A DNA stretch of 52,623 nucleotides from Kiritimatiellia bacterium (lineage in GTDB: Bacteria; Verrucomicrobiota; Kiritimatiellia; RFP12; UBA1067), in assembly GCA_016284515.1 (NCBI GenBank), contig JAEEOY010000102.1, forward strand, positions 1-52,623. The letters are read 5' to 3'. Positions 18,687 through 26,950 of the stretch are shown here, in pieces (position 1 is the stretch's first letter; every line of letters starts with the position of its first letter). Below the pieces are notes generated by a model. The model was not told the DNA's origin and searched no databases. It was given only the letters and a program-made list of their open reading frames with translations. The translations under genes and the position numbers were made by a program.

Positions 18687-18711
18687 GGAATTTCGTCCGT
18701 TTCCGTGCGTA
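18687..18711 (+). promoter_or_regulatory. Candidate ECF-sigma promoter before the pseudopilin gene
   Basis: GGAATT (18687-18692), a 15-base gap and CGTA (18708-18711), resembling GGAAC-N15/16-CGTC promoters of group ECF sigmas. No TATAAT-type box is present in this gap. The call rests on one instance. Confidence 0.4.
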
Positions 18712-18742
18712 CCTTGCTTCAGAAAGGAAAGCGAGGTGCAAC

Positions 18743-19477
18743 ATGAACAAGAACAACAGAAACGGATTCACACTTGTCGAGCTGCTGGTGGTAATCGGCA
18801 TTCTCGGCATACTGATGGGGGCGCTGTATCCTGCGATAACCGCTGCGATGCTGCGCGCCCAGACGTCTGCGACGGCGATGAAGGGGCACAAGCTCTTCGT
18901 CGCCGTGACGCAGGCGAACACGGAGCGCGAGGCGCGGGGGCTCACCTCGGTGTGGCCGCACCAGAGCGAGGAGGACGGACTCAACACGGAGGATACCGAG
19001 GACATCGCCGGACGCCAGTTCGGCTCGTCCACGGAGTACTTCAGGGAGCTGTTTGACCTCGACAGGTACGGCAGCGAGCGCTGGGCTCCGTATGTCGCGG
19101 GGATTGACCTGGACATGCTGTGCGCGCCCGGCGTGCCGCCGGTCGTCGGCACGGCGCTGCAGGCGAGGAACGTCTCGTGGACGGTGGCGTCGGGCGTGAC
19201 GGCGGAGATGGAGGACATAGTCCCCGTTTTCGCGACGCGCAACATCGACACCGCGGTGTTTCCGACGTCCGGGAGCAACGACATGTCCGCGAAGCACGAC
19301 ACCGTCGAACTCGGGGCGAAGTACCCCCAGCCGTTCGGGAACAAGGCGGGCGTGATCGTCCACAAGGGTGGTGCGACGCAGATCGTGACGCCGAGGTACG
19401 CGAAGCTCAACCACATCTACGGACGCCAGAGCTTCACCATTCCCGCCGGAATCACGATGAAATACCTTGAACCGTGA
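18743..19477 (+). CDS. Type II secretion/type IV pilin-like pseudopilin (prepilin-type N-terminal cleavage/methylation domain)
   Basis: The 244-residue protein begins with a short basic leader and the class-III signal NGFTLVELLVVIGILGILMG: cleavage after Gly, Phe+1 to be N-methylated, Glu+5 present. The hydrophobic helix is followed by a globular domain of about 200 residues without recognisable motifs, ending ITMKYLEP. This organisation is that of the many DUF1559-like or orphan pseudopilins of PVC bacteria. The start is supported by AAAGGAAAG 12-20 bases upstream. The prepilin peptidase that would process it is encoded at 47354. No secretion ATPase, secretin or other pseudopilin adjoins it. 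Confidence 0.9.
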   Translation: MNKNNRNGFTLVELLVVIGILGILMGALYPAITAAMLRAQTSATAMKGHKLFVAVTQANTEREARGLTSVWPHQSEEDGLNTEDTEDIAGRQFGSSTEYFRELFDLDRYGSERWAPYVAGIDLDMLCAPGVPPVVGTALQARNVSWTVASGVTAEMEDIVPVFATRNIDTAVFPTSGSNDMSAKHDTVELGAKYPQPFGNKAGVIVHKGGATQIVTPRYAKLNHIYGRQSFTIPAGITMKYLEP

Positions 19478-19494
19478 CATAGACTCAGAAAATT

Positions 19495-19575
19495 ACCTCG
19501 CGAGGTACACACCATGCACCTCGCGAGGTACCCTATACCCACCTTGCGAGGTACCCTATGCCTACCTCGCGAGGT
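19495..19575. repeat. Tandem array of four 12-bp palindromes with exact 23-bp period
   Basis: ACCTCGCGAGGT occurs at 19495-19506, 19518-19529 and 19564-19575, with a one-base variant (ACCTTGCGAGGT) at 19541-19552. All starts are exactly 23 bases apart. The 11-base spacers are similar (acacaccatgc, accctataccc, accctatgcct). A decayed fifth copy may begin at 19587 (GCCTTGGAGAGA). It lies between the pseudopilin stop and the promoter of the beta-helix gene. Every copy is self-complementary, so in DNA it could bind dimeric proteins and in RNA adjacent copies could pair as 12-bp stems with 11-base loops. Confidence 0.9.
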
Positions 19576-19635
19576 GCCTGCCATGTGCCTTGGAGAGATG
19601 ATACTTTCGTATAGTAGATAGTCGAATGCGTTATG

Positions 19636-19644
19636 TGGTAAAAT
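19636..19644 (+). promoter_or_regulatory. Extended -10 element of the beta-helix/SGNH unit
   Basis: TGG followed by TAAAAT (19639-19644), no good -35. It is 64 bases downstream of the last palindrome, so the array would lie just upstream of RNA polymerase. Confidence 0.55.
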
Positions 19645-19679
19645 TTTAAGTGTCAAGAAAACCGCATGGAGGAACCGCG

Positions 19680-22460
19680 ATGTTGAATGCGAAGGTATGG
19701 AGATTTGCGCTGTCCGTCACGGCGCTTCTGGCGTTTTGCGCTGCATCCGCCGCGCCGGTGCTCCCCGGCTATCTCACCGATCCGACCGCGCTCAAGGAGA
19801 AATTGTCGAACGAAAAGGAATACCAGCCGCCCGAGCAGCTGAAGTATCCGTACGTCTCGACATACTACGTGAAACCGACTGTCTCGCCGGACGAGAAGGT
19901 CAGGGTCGGAATCTTCGTGACGGATTTCGAATCGTCGAAGGTGCGTTTCCTCGACGACTCGCACAGCTTCACCGCCTTCCTCGAGTACAGGCCCAGGGGC
20001 GGGGAGTCGAAGGTCCTGACTCTCAGGAACCTGAAGAGCGGTGACGCCGAGTTCGACCTCGGCACGCTCCCGTCCGGCGAATACGAGATGCGCGTCTGGG
20101 CGAAGGACGGGAAGGGACGCGAGTCGCACCGCGTGATACACGACTTCCGCGTCGCATCTGCCGCGGACCTCGCAATCCCCGCGGACAAAGTCTACACGAT
20201 GACCGAGGCGGACCTCGCGGCGTACGGAATCCGCAACGACGGCGACCTCGAGAAGGTTGTCTACGTCGGCTCGAACTCTACGGAGGTCGTGAAGAAGAAG
20301 CGCTCTGGAGTTCCGGGCTATACCGTAACCGTGCCGCTCGATCCCAAGACGAGCAAGGTGCCGTGGCAGGCGTGCAAGCAGGCGAAGATCGCCTATGACG
20401 AGGGCTACGACAAGTCCGCAGTCGAGGCGGATGCCGTCCGTACGGCAGAGGGGCTCCAGAAGCTGATCGACGAAAAGTCCGTCGCGGGCTTCCGCAAGGT
20501 CGTGCTGCTTGCGGGGACGTACCGCTTGTCGCACCAGAAATCGCTGTCCATCCCGAGCGGAATGACGCTCGACCTCGGAAAGGCCGTGCTCAAGCAGAAC
20601 GGCTTCACGGGCGCGAAGTCCTGCCTTGTGCGCATAGAGGGTGCGACGGACGCGCATCTCGTCGGCGGAACGCTCGAGGGCGACTACTGGGAGCACGACT
20701 ACGCGCTTTCGCCGAACAACTCCGAGTGGCCGGCAGGATTCGAAATCTGCGGCGGGGCGAGCTACTGCTCCGTCGAGGGCGTTAAGGTCGTGGACATCAC
20801 CGGCTACGGCGGGCAGAACGGAATCAGCACGACCGGCCCCGGCGGCCCCAGCCGATTCCTCGAGAGGCTCCCCGCGTTCGCGTCCGGCGGACTCGATCCG
20901 GCGACGGGCGAGGTGGACTCTTCGGACAAGTTCCGGTTCACCACCGACTTCAAGCCGCTCGACAAGATTCTCTCCGCCGGAAACCGCCGGCTCCAGATAT
21001 CGAAGTACCTCGGCTACCAGGGCGTCGCCACGCGTTCGTGGCAGACGACGGCGGCGTGGTACGACGCGTCGAAGAAGTTCCTCTGCGCCGAGACCGCCTG
21101 GCAGTACAGGGAGATGTGGATTCCGGAGGGCGCTGCGTTCCTGCGCGTCTCGGTCGAGGCGGAGAGCGCGGAGGCGGCCGATGGAGCCGGGCTCGTGCTT
21201 ACGTCATTCCGCATACCCGTGAACTGCGTCGTCGCGCGCTGCACCTTCGACAACTGCCGCTGCGTCGGCTACGCCGCGTCGGCGATGAAGAACATGTTCT
21301 TTGACGAAAACTTCTTCACGCGCTCCGGAGAGAGCGCCGCGTGCTGTGCCTTCGACGCGGAGGACGGATGGGACCAGATGCAGGACGTGTACTTCAGGAA
21401 GAACGTCTTCCGCGACAATCCGCGCAACAGCTCGATACTCACCTGCGCCGGACACAACTTCGTCATGGAGGAGAACGACGGCGACATCTATCTCTGGGGC
21501 CGCACCCACTCCCCGTGCGTGCGCGGCAACACAGTCGGACAGGCGACGTTCCGGTGCGACTCGCGCCTGCGCTCGGGCTACGGACGTTTCGGGGGCAACA
21601 CGTACACGAAGGGCGTCACCCTCGGACTCAACGACAGCAAGGAAAGGCCCGACAGCTGGGACCAGGTGCTTTCCGCAGTCGACTTCGACGCAGCGAAAGG
21701 GGAGTTCGCCGTATCCGTCGGCGCGGCGGGGCGCGTCGTCGGATGCAGCTTCCGCAATCTTCCCGTCGGCGTCGCGAACGCCTACGGCTGCACTTTCGAG
21801 AACTGCAAGGACGCCAGCTCGTACGGTCCGTTCCCGGGCGGGCGCTGGGTCGGGGTCACGGTGAAGGACTCGGTCTTCAGCCGCTTCTACCAGTCTAACA
21901 GGTGGGAGCGCTGCCGATTCGAGAACACGAAGCTGAACAACTTCGCCGGAGGATCTGTCATCGCAAAGGACTGCACCTTCACTGAGTCGTCCATATTCGG
22001 ACTCAGCGGTGCGGATATCCGGATGTCCGGCTGCACTCTTGACGGAACGCCCGTGCAGGGCGGCTGGTGGGAGAAGCCGGCGGACCTGCTGTTCAGGAAC
22101 TGCAAGATAAGCACGAAGGGGAGCGAGCCAGCGCTGAAGCTCGGCGCCTACACCGTCGGACGCGTCGCATTCGACGCATGCGAGGTCTCTGGTGCGGGAA
22201 GCCTCGTCGACATAAAGGACCTCAGGCCCATCCAGCTCCCGCCGAACGTTCCGGCAGAGGAGAACCCCGATCTCAAGCCCGGCATAATCGTCCTGCGCGG
22301 AACGAAGTGGATGAGCTCGGCGGCGGCCGTCGTCACACACGCCGCCCCGCCCCAGGGGGTGACTCCGCCGAAGAAGATATTGATACGAAACAAGGACAAC
22401 GCCTGGCCGGAGGGAATTGCCGTCGCGGCTGATGTCCCTCCTCACTGGGAAGTAAAGTGA
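19680..22460 (+). CDS. Secreted right-handed parallel beta-helix protein
   Basis: I chose ATG 19680 (926 residues) because GGAGG (19668-19672) lies 7 bases upstream and a signal peptide starts there (VWRFALSVTALLAFCAASAA). Residues of about 40-160 form a beta-sandwich-like N-terminal domain. From about 250 the protein shows the pectate-lyase-like pattern of short strands: VVLLAGTYRLSHQKSLSIPS, MTLDLGKAVLKQNGFTG, GGTLEGDYWEHDY, VVDITGYGGQNGIS, ARCTFDNCRCVGYAASAMKN and VKDSVFSRF. Such folds cleave or bind uronic polysaccharides, but no catalytic set of a known lyase family is recognisable to me. It is first in a two-gene unit with the SGNH/beta-helix protein, 22 bases away. Confidence 0.82.
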   Translation: MLNAKVWRFALSVTALLAFCAASAAPVLPGYLTDPTALKEKLSNEKEYQPPEQLKYPYVSTYYVKPTVSPDEKVRVGIFVTDFESSKVRFLDDSHSFTAFLEYRPRGGESKVLTLRNLKSGDAEFDLGTLPSGEYEMRVWAKDGKGRESHRVIHDFRVASAADLAIPADKVYTMTEADLAAYGIRNDGDLEKVVYVGSNSTEVVKKKRSGVPGYTVTVPLDPKTSKVPWQACKQAKIAYDEGYDKSAVEADAVRTAEGLQKLIDEKSVAGFRKVVLLAGTYRLSHQKSLSIPSGMTLDLGKAVLKQNGFTGAKSCLVRIEGATDAHLVGGTLEGDYWEHDYALSPNNSEWPAGFEICGGASYCSVEGVKVVDITGYGGQNGISTTGPGGPSRFLERLPAFASGGLDPATGEVDSSDKFRFTTDFKPLDKILSAGNRRLQISKYLGYQGVATRSWQTTAAWYDASKKFLCAETAWQYREMWIPEGAAFLRVSVEAESAEAADGAGLVLTSFRIPVNCVVARCTFDNCRCVGYAASAMKNMFFDENFFTRSGESAACCAFDAEDGWDQMQDVYFRKNVFRDNPRNSSILTCAGHNFVMEENDGDIYLWGRTHSPCVRGNTVGQATFRCDSRLRSGYGRFGGNTYTKGVTLGLNDSKERPDSWDQVLSAVDFDAAKGEFAVSVGAAGRVVGCSFRNLPVGVANAYGCTFENCKDASSYGPFPGGRWVGVTVKDSVFSRFYQSNRWERCRFENTKLNNFAGGSVIAKDCTFTESSIFGLSGADIRMSGCTLDGTPVQGGWWEKPADLLFRNCKISTKGSEPALKLGAYTVGRVAFDACEVSGAGSLVDIKDLRPIQLPPNVPAEENPDLKPGIIVLRGTKWMSSAAAVVTHAAPPQGVTPPKKILIRNKDNAWPEGIAVAADVPPHWEVK

Positions 22461-22482
22461 TCTCACAGAAAGGAGCAGAGCC

Positions 22483-24891
22483 ATGAAAGGCACCAGAAAA
22501 CTTCTCGCCCTTTCCCTGGCCTCGGCCACGGCCTTTGCCGCGTGCGGAGGCGAGAAGCTCGTGAAAACCGGGGACAAGCTCGTATTCATGGGCGACTCGA
22601 TCACCTGGTACGGCGTGACCAATCGCCACGGATACGTCAATCTCGTCGTCAAGGGCCTCGCCGCGAACGGCATCAACGTGACATGGTACGGCGTGGGCGT
22701 GAAGGGTGACAAGTCGGCCGCGATGCTCGCTCGGTTCGACGCCGATGTCATCGCGCACGATCCAGATGTCGTCACCATCAGCGCGGGCGTCAACGACGTC
22801 TGGTACCAGGACGCGAATTCGACGTATGAAAAGTTCTACGCCAACGAGCTCCAGATGGTCGCAAAGACCAAGGCCGCCGGTGCCGTTCCCGTCCTGCTTT
22901 CGCCGACCACGGCGGCCGGCGAGGCGGAAAACGTCGAGATCCGCCGGTATGCGGCCGGCGTCAAGGAGATCGCCGCCGCCGAGGGCATTCCATATGCCGA
23001 CACCTTCCACGCCGTGCGCGGCTGGATCGACGACATCGACAATCCGCGCCTGAGCGAGCAGACCGGATACAACATGGGCGGGCGTGCCGCGACCGTCGAC
23101 GGCGTCCACATGGCGCCGACGGGCGACCGGCAGATGGCTCGCGCCGTCCTCGCGGCGTTCGGACTCAACGCCGCGGAGATGTCCGCCGCGGAAGCGGCAT
23201 GGAACGCGGACGGAACGCTGATCGTCAAGGAGACCTATTCGGACGAGCCCTCCGCAGCCGTGAATCTCTCCGCCGCCGAATACGCGGCGTTCGAGTCGAA
23301 AGCCTCCGCCAGCGGACTTTCAGTCGACGCCTTCGCGAAGCAGGTCTTTCGACAGGGCATTGACTCGCTTGCGGCGAACCCCGCGAAGGAGTCCGAGGCG
23401 GCTGGCGCCTCCGTCGCGCTCACGGCCTCCGTCCCGGTCTCTTTCGCGGGTTACGACAAGCTCCTGCATGCGGCGGATCGGATCAAAGGCACCTTTGACG
23501 ACGCCTGCAGGTCCGCGCTCCTGCGCGGAGTGCGAGAGTGCGCCGCCTACGCGGCGCCGATCCCCACCGCGCCCGTCCTTGAGGAGTTTTTCGTACAGCC
23601 CGCGTCCACGGTCGTTACGCTCTCCGGCATGATCGCCTCGCCCGGCGCCGGGGCGAGCGCGTGTGACATTGCCTTTGCGTACGGTACGGACGCGGACAAC
23701 CTCGGCCCGGAGCAGATAGTCCTCGCCGGGCAGCGCAACCGCTTCGTCGCCTGGATCAAGGGCCTGGCCCCGGGAACCACCTACCACTACACGGCGTCCG
23801 TCGTCAACAATGCGACGGGTCGCCTTAGCGTCCGGCGGCAGGGCAGCTTCACCACCGCCGCTTCCGGAACCGGCGCGCTCGAGCCCAGCGGAGACGACGA
23901 CACGGCGGCGCTTCAGACGGCAATTGACGCCGCGGCGGCCTCCGGCGGAACCGTGGCGCTTGCCGGAGGGACCTACCTCGTCGACGCGGAACTGGCAATC
24001 ACCAACGGCGTCACCGTCGCCGGCAGCGGCTGGCGGACGACAGCCATCCGGCAGCGGGCGACCAAGCGCGTCGCGACCCTCGACGGCGGCTCGACCCTCC
24101 GTGGCGTGACGCTGACGGGCGGCATCACGTCCGGCGGATACAACCACGGCGGCGGGGCCTATCTTTCGGACGGTCACCTCGTCGAGTGCCGTGTCCTCAA
24201 GAACATTGCCGGCGCCACCGGAAACGCGTGCTTCGGCGGCGGGGTCTTCCTCGACAAGGGCACCGTCGAGCGTTGCCTCGTCGAGCAGAACCAAGTGGGC
24301 ATGAAAGGCGCCACCCTCAGCGGCGGAGGCGGAATCGGCTGCCGCGACCAGACGGCCCGCGGCGAGGCCGTCGTCGATGCGTGTCTCGTCCGCGGGAACC
24401 GGGTGTTCGGCAATGGCGGCGGCATTGGTTTTGATGTCTTCTACAAGACCTACGCCCGCAAGGTGCGCAACACCACCATCGTTGGCAACTGGGCGAGCGG
24501 AGCGGGCGGCGGAGTCCATTCGGCGAATGACACGAACAGGAAAGCGTCACTTGTCGATTGCATCATCGCCGGCAATGCCTCCGGCGCCGCGGCGAAGACT
24601 GTAGACATGAGCTACACGGGCGGTGTGGACTACTGCCTCTTCGACGTCGAGGCGGATAAGACCGGAGCCAAAAGCCTGTTCGGCTCGCCGGCGTTCGTCG
24701 ACGCGGCGAACAACGACTACCGCCTGTCCGCGAGCTCGCCGGCGATCGGCATGGGCATGACGTATTCGGGCATCGGCACGGATCTAGACGGCGCCGAGTT
24801 CGCCAATCCTCCGTCAATCGGATGCTACGAGTTCGATGGAACCGTGCCGCCTCCGGCGAAGCGTTCCCGCATCGTCTTCTCGATTGACTGA
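22483..24891 (+). CDS. Secreted SGNH/GDSL hydrolase fused to a parallel beta-helix domain
   Basis: The protein has 802 residues with a signal peptide (MKGTRKLLALSLASATAFAA); a Cys at position 21 makes a lipoprotein possible, though Phe at -3 is atypical. The SGNH hydrolase domain covers about residues 30-230: FMGDSITW (nucleophile Ser39), GVGVKGDKS, ISAGVNDVW and DGVHM (Asp206/His209). This arrangement is that of carbohydrate acetyl esterases and lysophospholipase-like enzymes. A helical and FN3-like linker (GTTYHYTASVVNNATGR) leads to a beta-helix from about residue 465 (GGTVALAGGTYLVDAELAI). It ends with the SPAIGMG...DLDGAEF...IGCYEF signature typical of choice-of-anchor beta-helix proteins. 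AAAGGAG precedes the ATG. A likely role is deacetylation of a bound polysaccharide, which is inference. Confidence 0.88.
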   Translation: MKGTRKLLALSLASATAFAACGGEKLVKTGDKLVFMGDSITWYGVTNRHGYVNLVVKGLAANGINVTWYGVGVKGDKSAAMLARFDADVIAHDPDVVTISAGVNDVWYQDANSTYEKFYANELQMVAKTKAAGAVPVLLSPTTAAGEAENVEIRRYAAGVKEIAAAEGIPYADTFHAVRGWIDDIDNPRLSEQTGYNMGGRAATVDGVHMAPTGDRQMARAVLAAFGLNAAEMSAAEAAWNADGTLIVKETYSDEPSAAVNLSAAEYAAFESKASASGLSVDAFAKQVFRQGIDSLAANPAKESEAAGASVALTASVPVSFAGYDKLLHAADRIKGTFDDACRSALLRGVRECAAYAAPIPTAPVLEEFFVQPASTVVTLSGMIASPGAGASACDIAFAYGTDADNLGPEQIVLAGQRNRFVAWIKGLAPGTTYHYTASVVNNATGRLSVRRQGSFTTAASGTGALEPSGDDDTAALQTAIDAAAASGGTVALAGGTYLVDAELAITNGVTVAGSGWRTTAIRQRATKRVATLDGGSTLRGVTLTGGITSGGYNHGGGAYLSDGHLVECRVLKNIAGATGNACFGGGVFLDKGTVERCLVEQNQVGMKGATLSGGGGIGCRDQTARGEAVVDACLVRGNRVFGNGGGIGFDVFYKTYARKVRNTTIVGNWASGAGGGVHSANDTNRKASLVDCIIAGNASGAAAKTVDMSYTGGVDYCLFDVEADKTGAKSLFGSPAFVDAANNDYRLSASSPAIGMGMTYSGIGTDLDGAEFANPPSIGCYEFDGTVPPPAKRSRIVFSID

Positions 24892-24910
24892 GCGGCGTCC
24901 GCCCGATTTA

Positions 24911-24919
24911 TGGTATAAT
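24911..24919 (+). promoter_or_regulatory. Extended -10 element of thiE (leaderless)
   Basis: TGGTATAAT (24911-24919), 7 bases before the ATG at 24927. No -35 at normal spacing and no Shine-Dalgarno. Confidence 0.7.
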
Positions 24920-24926
24920 TTCGGGC

Positions 24927-25538
24927 ATGGAAGATTTCGGATTCTATCTTGTGATGACCGACCCGAAGGTCGGATACGAGCGCTGCTGCGAGGCCGCCGT
25001 GAGGGCGGGCGTCAAAATGGTGCAGCTGCGCATGAAGTACGTTCCGCGCGAGGAGCTGCTCGACATGTCGAAGCGGCTCGCCGCTATCACGAAGGGAAGC
25101 GAGACGAACCTCATCATCGACGACGACGCGTCCGTCGCCGCCGAGTCGGGTGCGGACGGCGTTCATGTCGGACAGGACGACATGTCCGTCGAGGAGGTGC
25201 GCGCGCGCTTTCCAGAACTTCGCATTGTCGGGCTCTCCACGCACAACCTCGCCCAGGCCCAGGATTCGCTGCGCCACTCTCCCGACTACATCGGCGTCGG
25301 GCCGGTCTTCAAGACGCCGACGAAGAAGATCCCGGACCCCGTACTCGGAACGGAGCTCGCCGGACGCATGATCGCGTCCGTGCCGTATCCCGCCGTCGCC
25401 ATCGGCGGAATCAACGCCGAGAACCTTAAGTCTGTGATCGCCGCCGGCGCGCGGAACTGGTCCGTCGTCCGCGCCGTCTGCGGCTCGGACGATCCGTATT
25501 CCGCGATCCTCCGCCTGCGTGAGATTGCAGAGGGGTGA
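24927..25538 (+). CDS. thiE: Thiamine-phosphate synthase
   Basis: ThiE joins HMP-pyrophosphate and thiazole phosphate to thiamine phosphate. The protein has 203 residues, the normal size. Motifs along the TIM barrel are FYLVMTDP, VKMVQLRMKY, LIIDDDASVAAESGADGVHVGQDDM, IVGLSTHNLAQA, YIGVGPVFKTPTK and AVAIGGINAENL, which include the pyrophosphate- and Mg-binding Asp, Lys and Ser/Thr residues. The mRNA is predicted to be leaderless (the -10 ends 7 bases before ATG), which leaves no room for a TPP riboswitch. No other thiamine genes adjoin it. Confidence 0.95.
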   Translation: MEDFGFYLVMTDPKVGYERCCEAAVRAGVKMVQLRMKYVPREELLDMSKRLAAITKGSETNLIIDDDASVAAESGADGVHVGQDDMSVEEVRARFPELRIVGLSTHNLAQAQDSLRHSPDYIGVGPVFKTPTKKIPDPVLGTELAGRMIASVPYPAVAIGGINAENLKSVIAAGARNWSVVRAVCGSDDPYSAILRLREIAEG

Positions 25539-25590
25539 TGTAACCTTTGGATACGGACGCGCGGCGGCAGTTTTGATAGAATAACCGCAA

Positions 25591-25656
25591 ATGAACAATC
25601 GTTTCTACAGCAAGTGGCAGTGGTGGCTTCTCCCGACCGGGGCGTGGCATCGCTGA
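25591..25656 (+). CDS. trpL: trp operon leader peptide (21 aa, four Trp)
   Basis: ATG 25591 to TGA 25654 encodes 21 residues with Trp at positions 9, 11, 12 and 19 (KWQWW core, then GAWHR). Four Trp in 21 codons, directly before a Rho-independent terminator and trpB, is diagnostic of an attenuator leader peptide. The -10 box ends 8 bases before the ATG and no Shine-Dalgarno is visible, so the leader peptide may start at or next to the RNA 5' end. Confidence 0.88.
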   Translation: MNNRFYSKWQWWLLPTGAWHR

Positions 25657-25684
25657 GTCTGCACACATTTGCGGCAAGAAGGCG

Positions 25685-25717
25685 GCCTCGCTTCGGATGA
25701 AGCGGGGCGCTTTTTTT
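25685..25717 (+). terminator. Attenuator terminator before trpB
   Basis: GCCTCGCTTC (25685-25694), loop GGAT and GAAGCGGGGC (25699-25708), with one G-U pair, followed by GC and seven T residues (25711-25717). Confidence 0.9.
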
Positions 25718-25767
25718 AATGATGGATTTCGGGAAATCAAACAATCAAACAACGGAAAAGCCAAACA

Positions 25768-26946
25768 ATGAAAAACGGACACTACGGACAATACGGCGGA
25801 CAGTACGTCGCCGAAACGCTTATGGGGCCCCTCAAGGAGCTCGAGGCCGCGTACTTCGAGGCGAAGGACGATCCAGCCTTCCAGCGCGAGTTCGCGGAGC
25901 TGCTGCACGACTACGTCGGACGCGAGTCGCCGATCACCGTCTGCCGCCGCCTCTCCGAAAAGCTCGGCGGCGCGACGATAGTCCTCAAGCGCGAGGATCT
26001 CAACCACACCGGCGCGCACAAGGTGAACAACACCATCGGACAGGCCCTGCTCGCGAAGCGCATGGGCAAGCGCCGCCTCATCGCGGAGACCGGCGCGGGG
26101 ATGCACGGCGTCGCGACCGCGACAGTCGCCGCGCTCTTCGGAATGCCCTGCGAGGTATACATGGGCGCGATAGACGTGGACCGCCAGGCGCCGAACGTCG
26201 GACGCATGCGCATGCTCGGCGCGACGGTGCACGCCGTAACCGAGGGAAGCGCGACGCTGAAGGACGCGATGAACGAGGCCCTGCGCGACTGGGTCACCAA
26301 CTGCGACGACACGTTCTACGTCATCGGCACAGCGGCGGGTCCGCACCCCTACCCCGAGATGGTGAAGGACTTCCAGTCCGTCATCGGACGCGAGGCGCGG
26401 CGCCAGTGCCTCGAGAAGTTCGGACGCCTCCCCGACCAGGCGATCGCCTGCGTGGGCGGCGGGTCGAACGCGATCGGACTCTTCGCCGGCTTTTTCGACG
26501 ACGCGTCCGTTAAGCTCGTCGGCGTCGAGGCGGCGGGGAAGGGCATCGCGACCGGCGAGCACGCGGCGTCCATCAACGGCGGACGCCTAGGCGTTCTCCA
26601 CGGCGCGAAGACGATGCTCCTGCAGCGTCCGGACGGAAACGTCATCGACACCTACTCCGTCTCTGCGGGACTCGACTACCCTGGCGTCGGTCCGGAGCAC
26701 TGCCACCTCCATGACACCGGCCGCGCCGAATACGCCGCGGTGACGGATGACGAGGCTGTCGCGGCGTTCGACGAGCTGTGCCGCTACGAGGGCATCATCC
26801 CCGCGCTCGAGTCGAGCCACGCGCTCGCCGAGGCGATAAAGCGCGCGCCGACGATGCCGAAGGACTCGATTCTCCTCGTGTGCCTCTCGGGGCGCGGCGA
26901 CAAGGATCTGGAGAACATCGAAAACTACAAGAAGTCGAAAGGTTGA
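25768..26946 (+). CDS. trpB: Tryptophan synthase beta chain
   Basis: The beta subunit condenses indole with serine, using PLP, to form tryptophan. The 392-residue length is typical of TrpB1. The opening [15 protein letters not shown] is canonical. The PLP lysine lies in [14 protein letters not shown] (Lys85) and the phosphate-binding loop is [13 protein letters not shown]-region equivalents and the C-terminal [15 protein letters not shown] are also present. It is the first structural gene after the trp attenuator and is followed after 4 bases by trpA. The start has only a weak A-rich upstream region and no clear Shine-Dalgarno. trpE, G, D and C are not in the window. Confidence 0.97.
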   Translation: MKNGHYGQYGGQYVAETLMGPLKELEAAYFEAKDDPAFQREFAELLHDYVGRESPITVCRRLSEKLGGATIVLKREDLNHTGAHKVNNTIGQALLAKRMGKRRLIAETGAGMHGVATATVAALFGMPCEVYMGAIDVDRQAPNVGRMRMLGATVHAVTEGSATLKDAMNEALRDWVTNCDDTFYVIGTAAGPHPYPEMVKDFQSVIGREARRQCLEKFGRLPDQAIACVGGGSNAIGLFAGFFDDASVKLVGVEAAGKGIATGEHAASINGGRLGVLHGAKTMLLQRPDGNVIDTYSVSAGLDYPGVGPEHCHLHDTGRAEYAAVTDDEAVAAFDELCRYEGIIPALESSHALAEAIKRAPTMPKDSILLVCLSGRGDKDLENIENYKKSKG

Positions 26947-26950
26947 GGCA

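Larger units (their letters stand above)
25574..25717 (+). promoter_or_regulatory. Tryptophan attenuator (promoter, trpL, antiterminator candidate, terminator)
   Basis: The extended -10 is TGATAGAAT (25574-25582), then trpL (25591-25656), then a terminator. Two further pairings could compete. CCGGGGCG (25637-25644) can pair with CGCTTCGG (25689-25696), eight pairs including two G-U, and this would destroy the terminator's 5' arm. CCGCAAATG (25585-25593), which includes the trpL start codon, is the exact complement of CATTTGCGG (25666-25674). The arrangement is that of transcription attenuation by ribosome stalling at Trp codons. The exact alternative folds are my reading and not computed. Confidence 0.8.

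Noticed and set aside
19495..19575. CRISPR array
   Set aside because: Repeats are only 12 bases and spacers 11 bases and mutually similar; no cas genes. It is a phased palindrome array.
19680..22460. Assignment to a specific polysaccharide lyase family
   Set aside because: The beta-helix pattern is clear, but I cannot identify a catalytic residue set, so only the fold is called.
24892..24926. TPP riboswitch before thiE
   Set aside because: Only 35 bases separate the genes and the -10 box lies 7 bases before the ATG, so there is no leader RNA.
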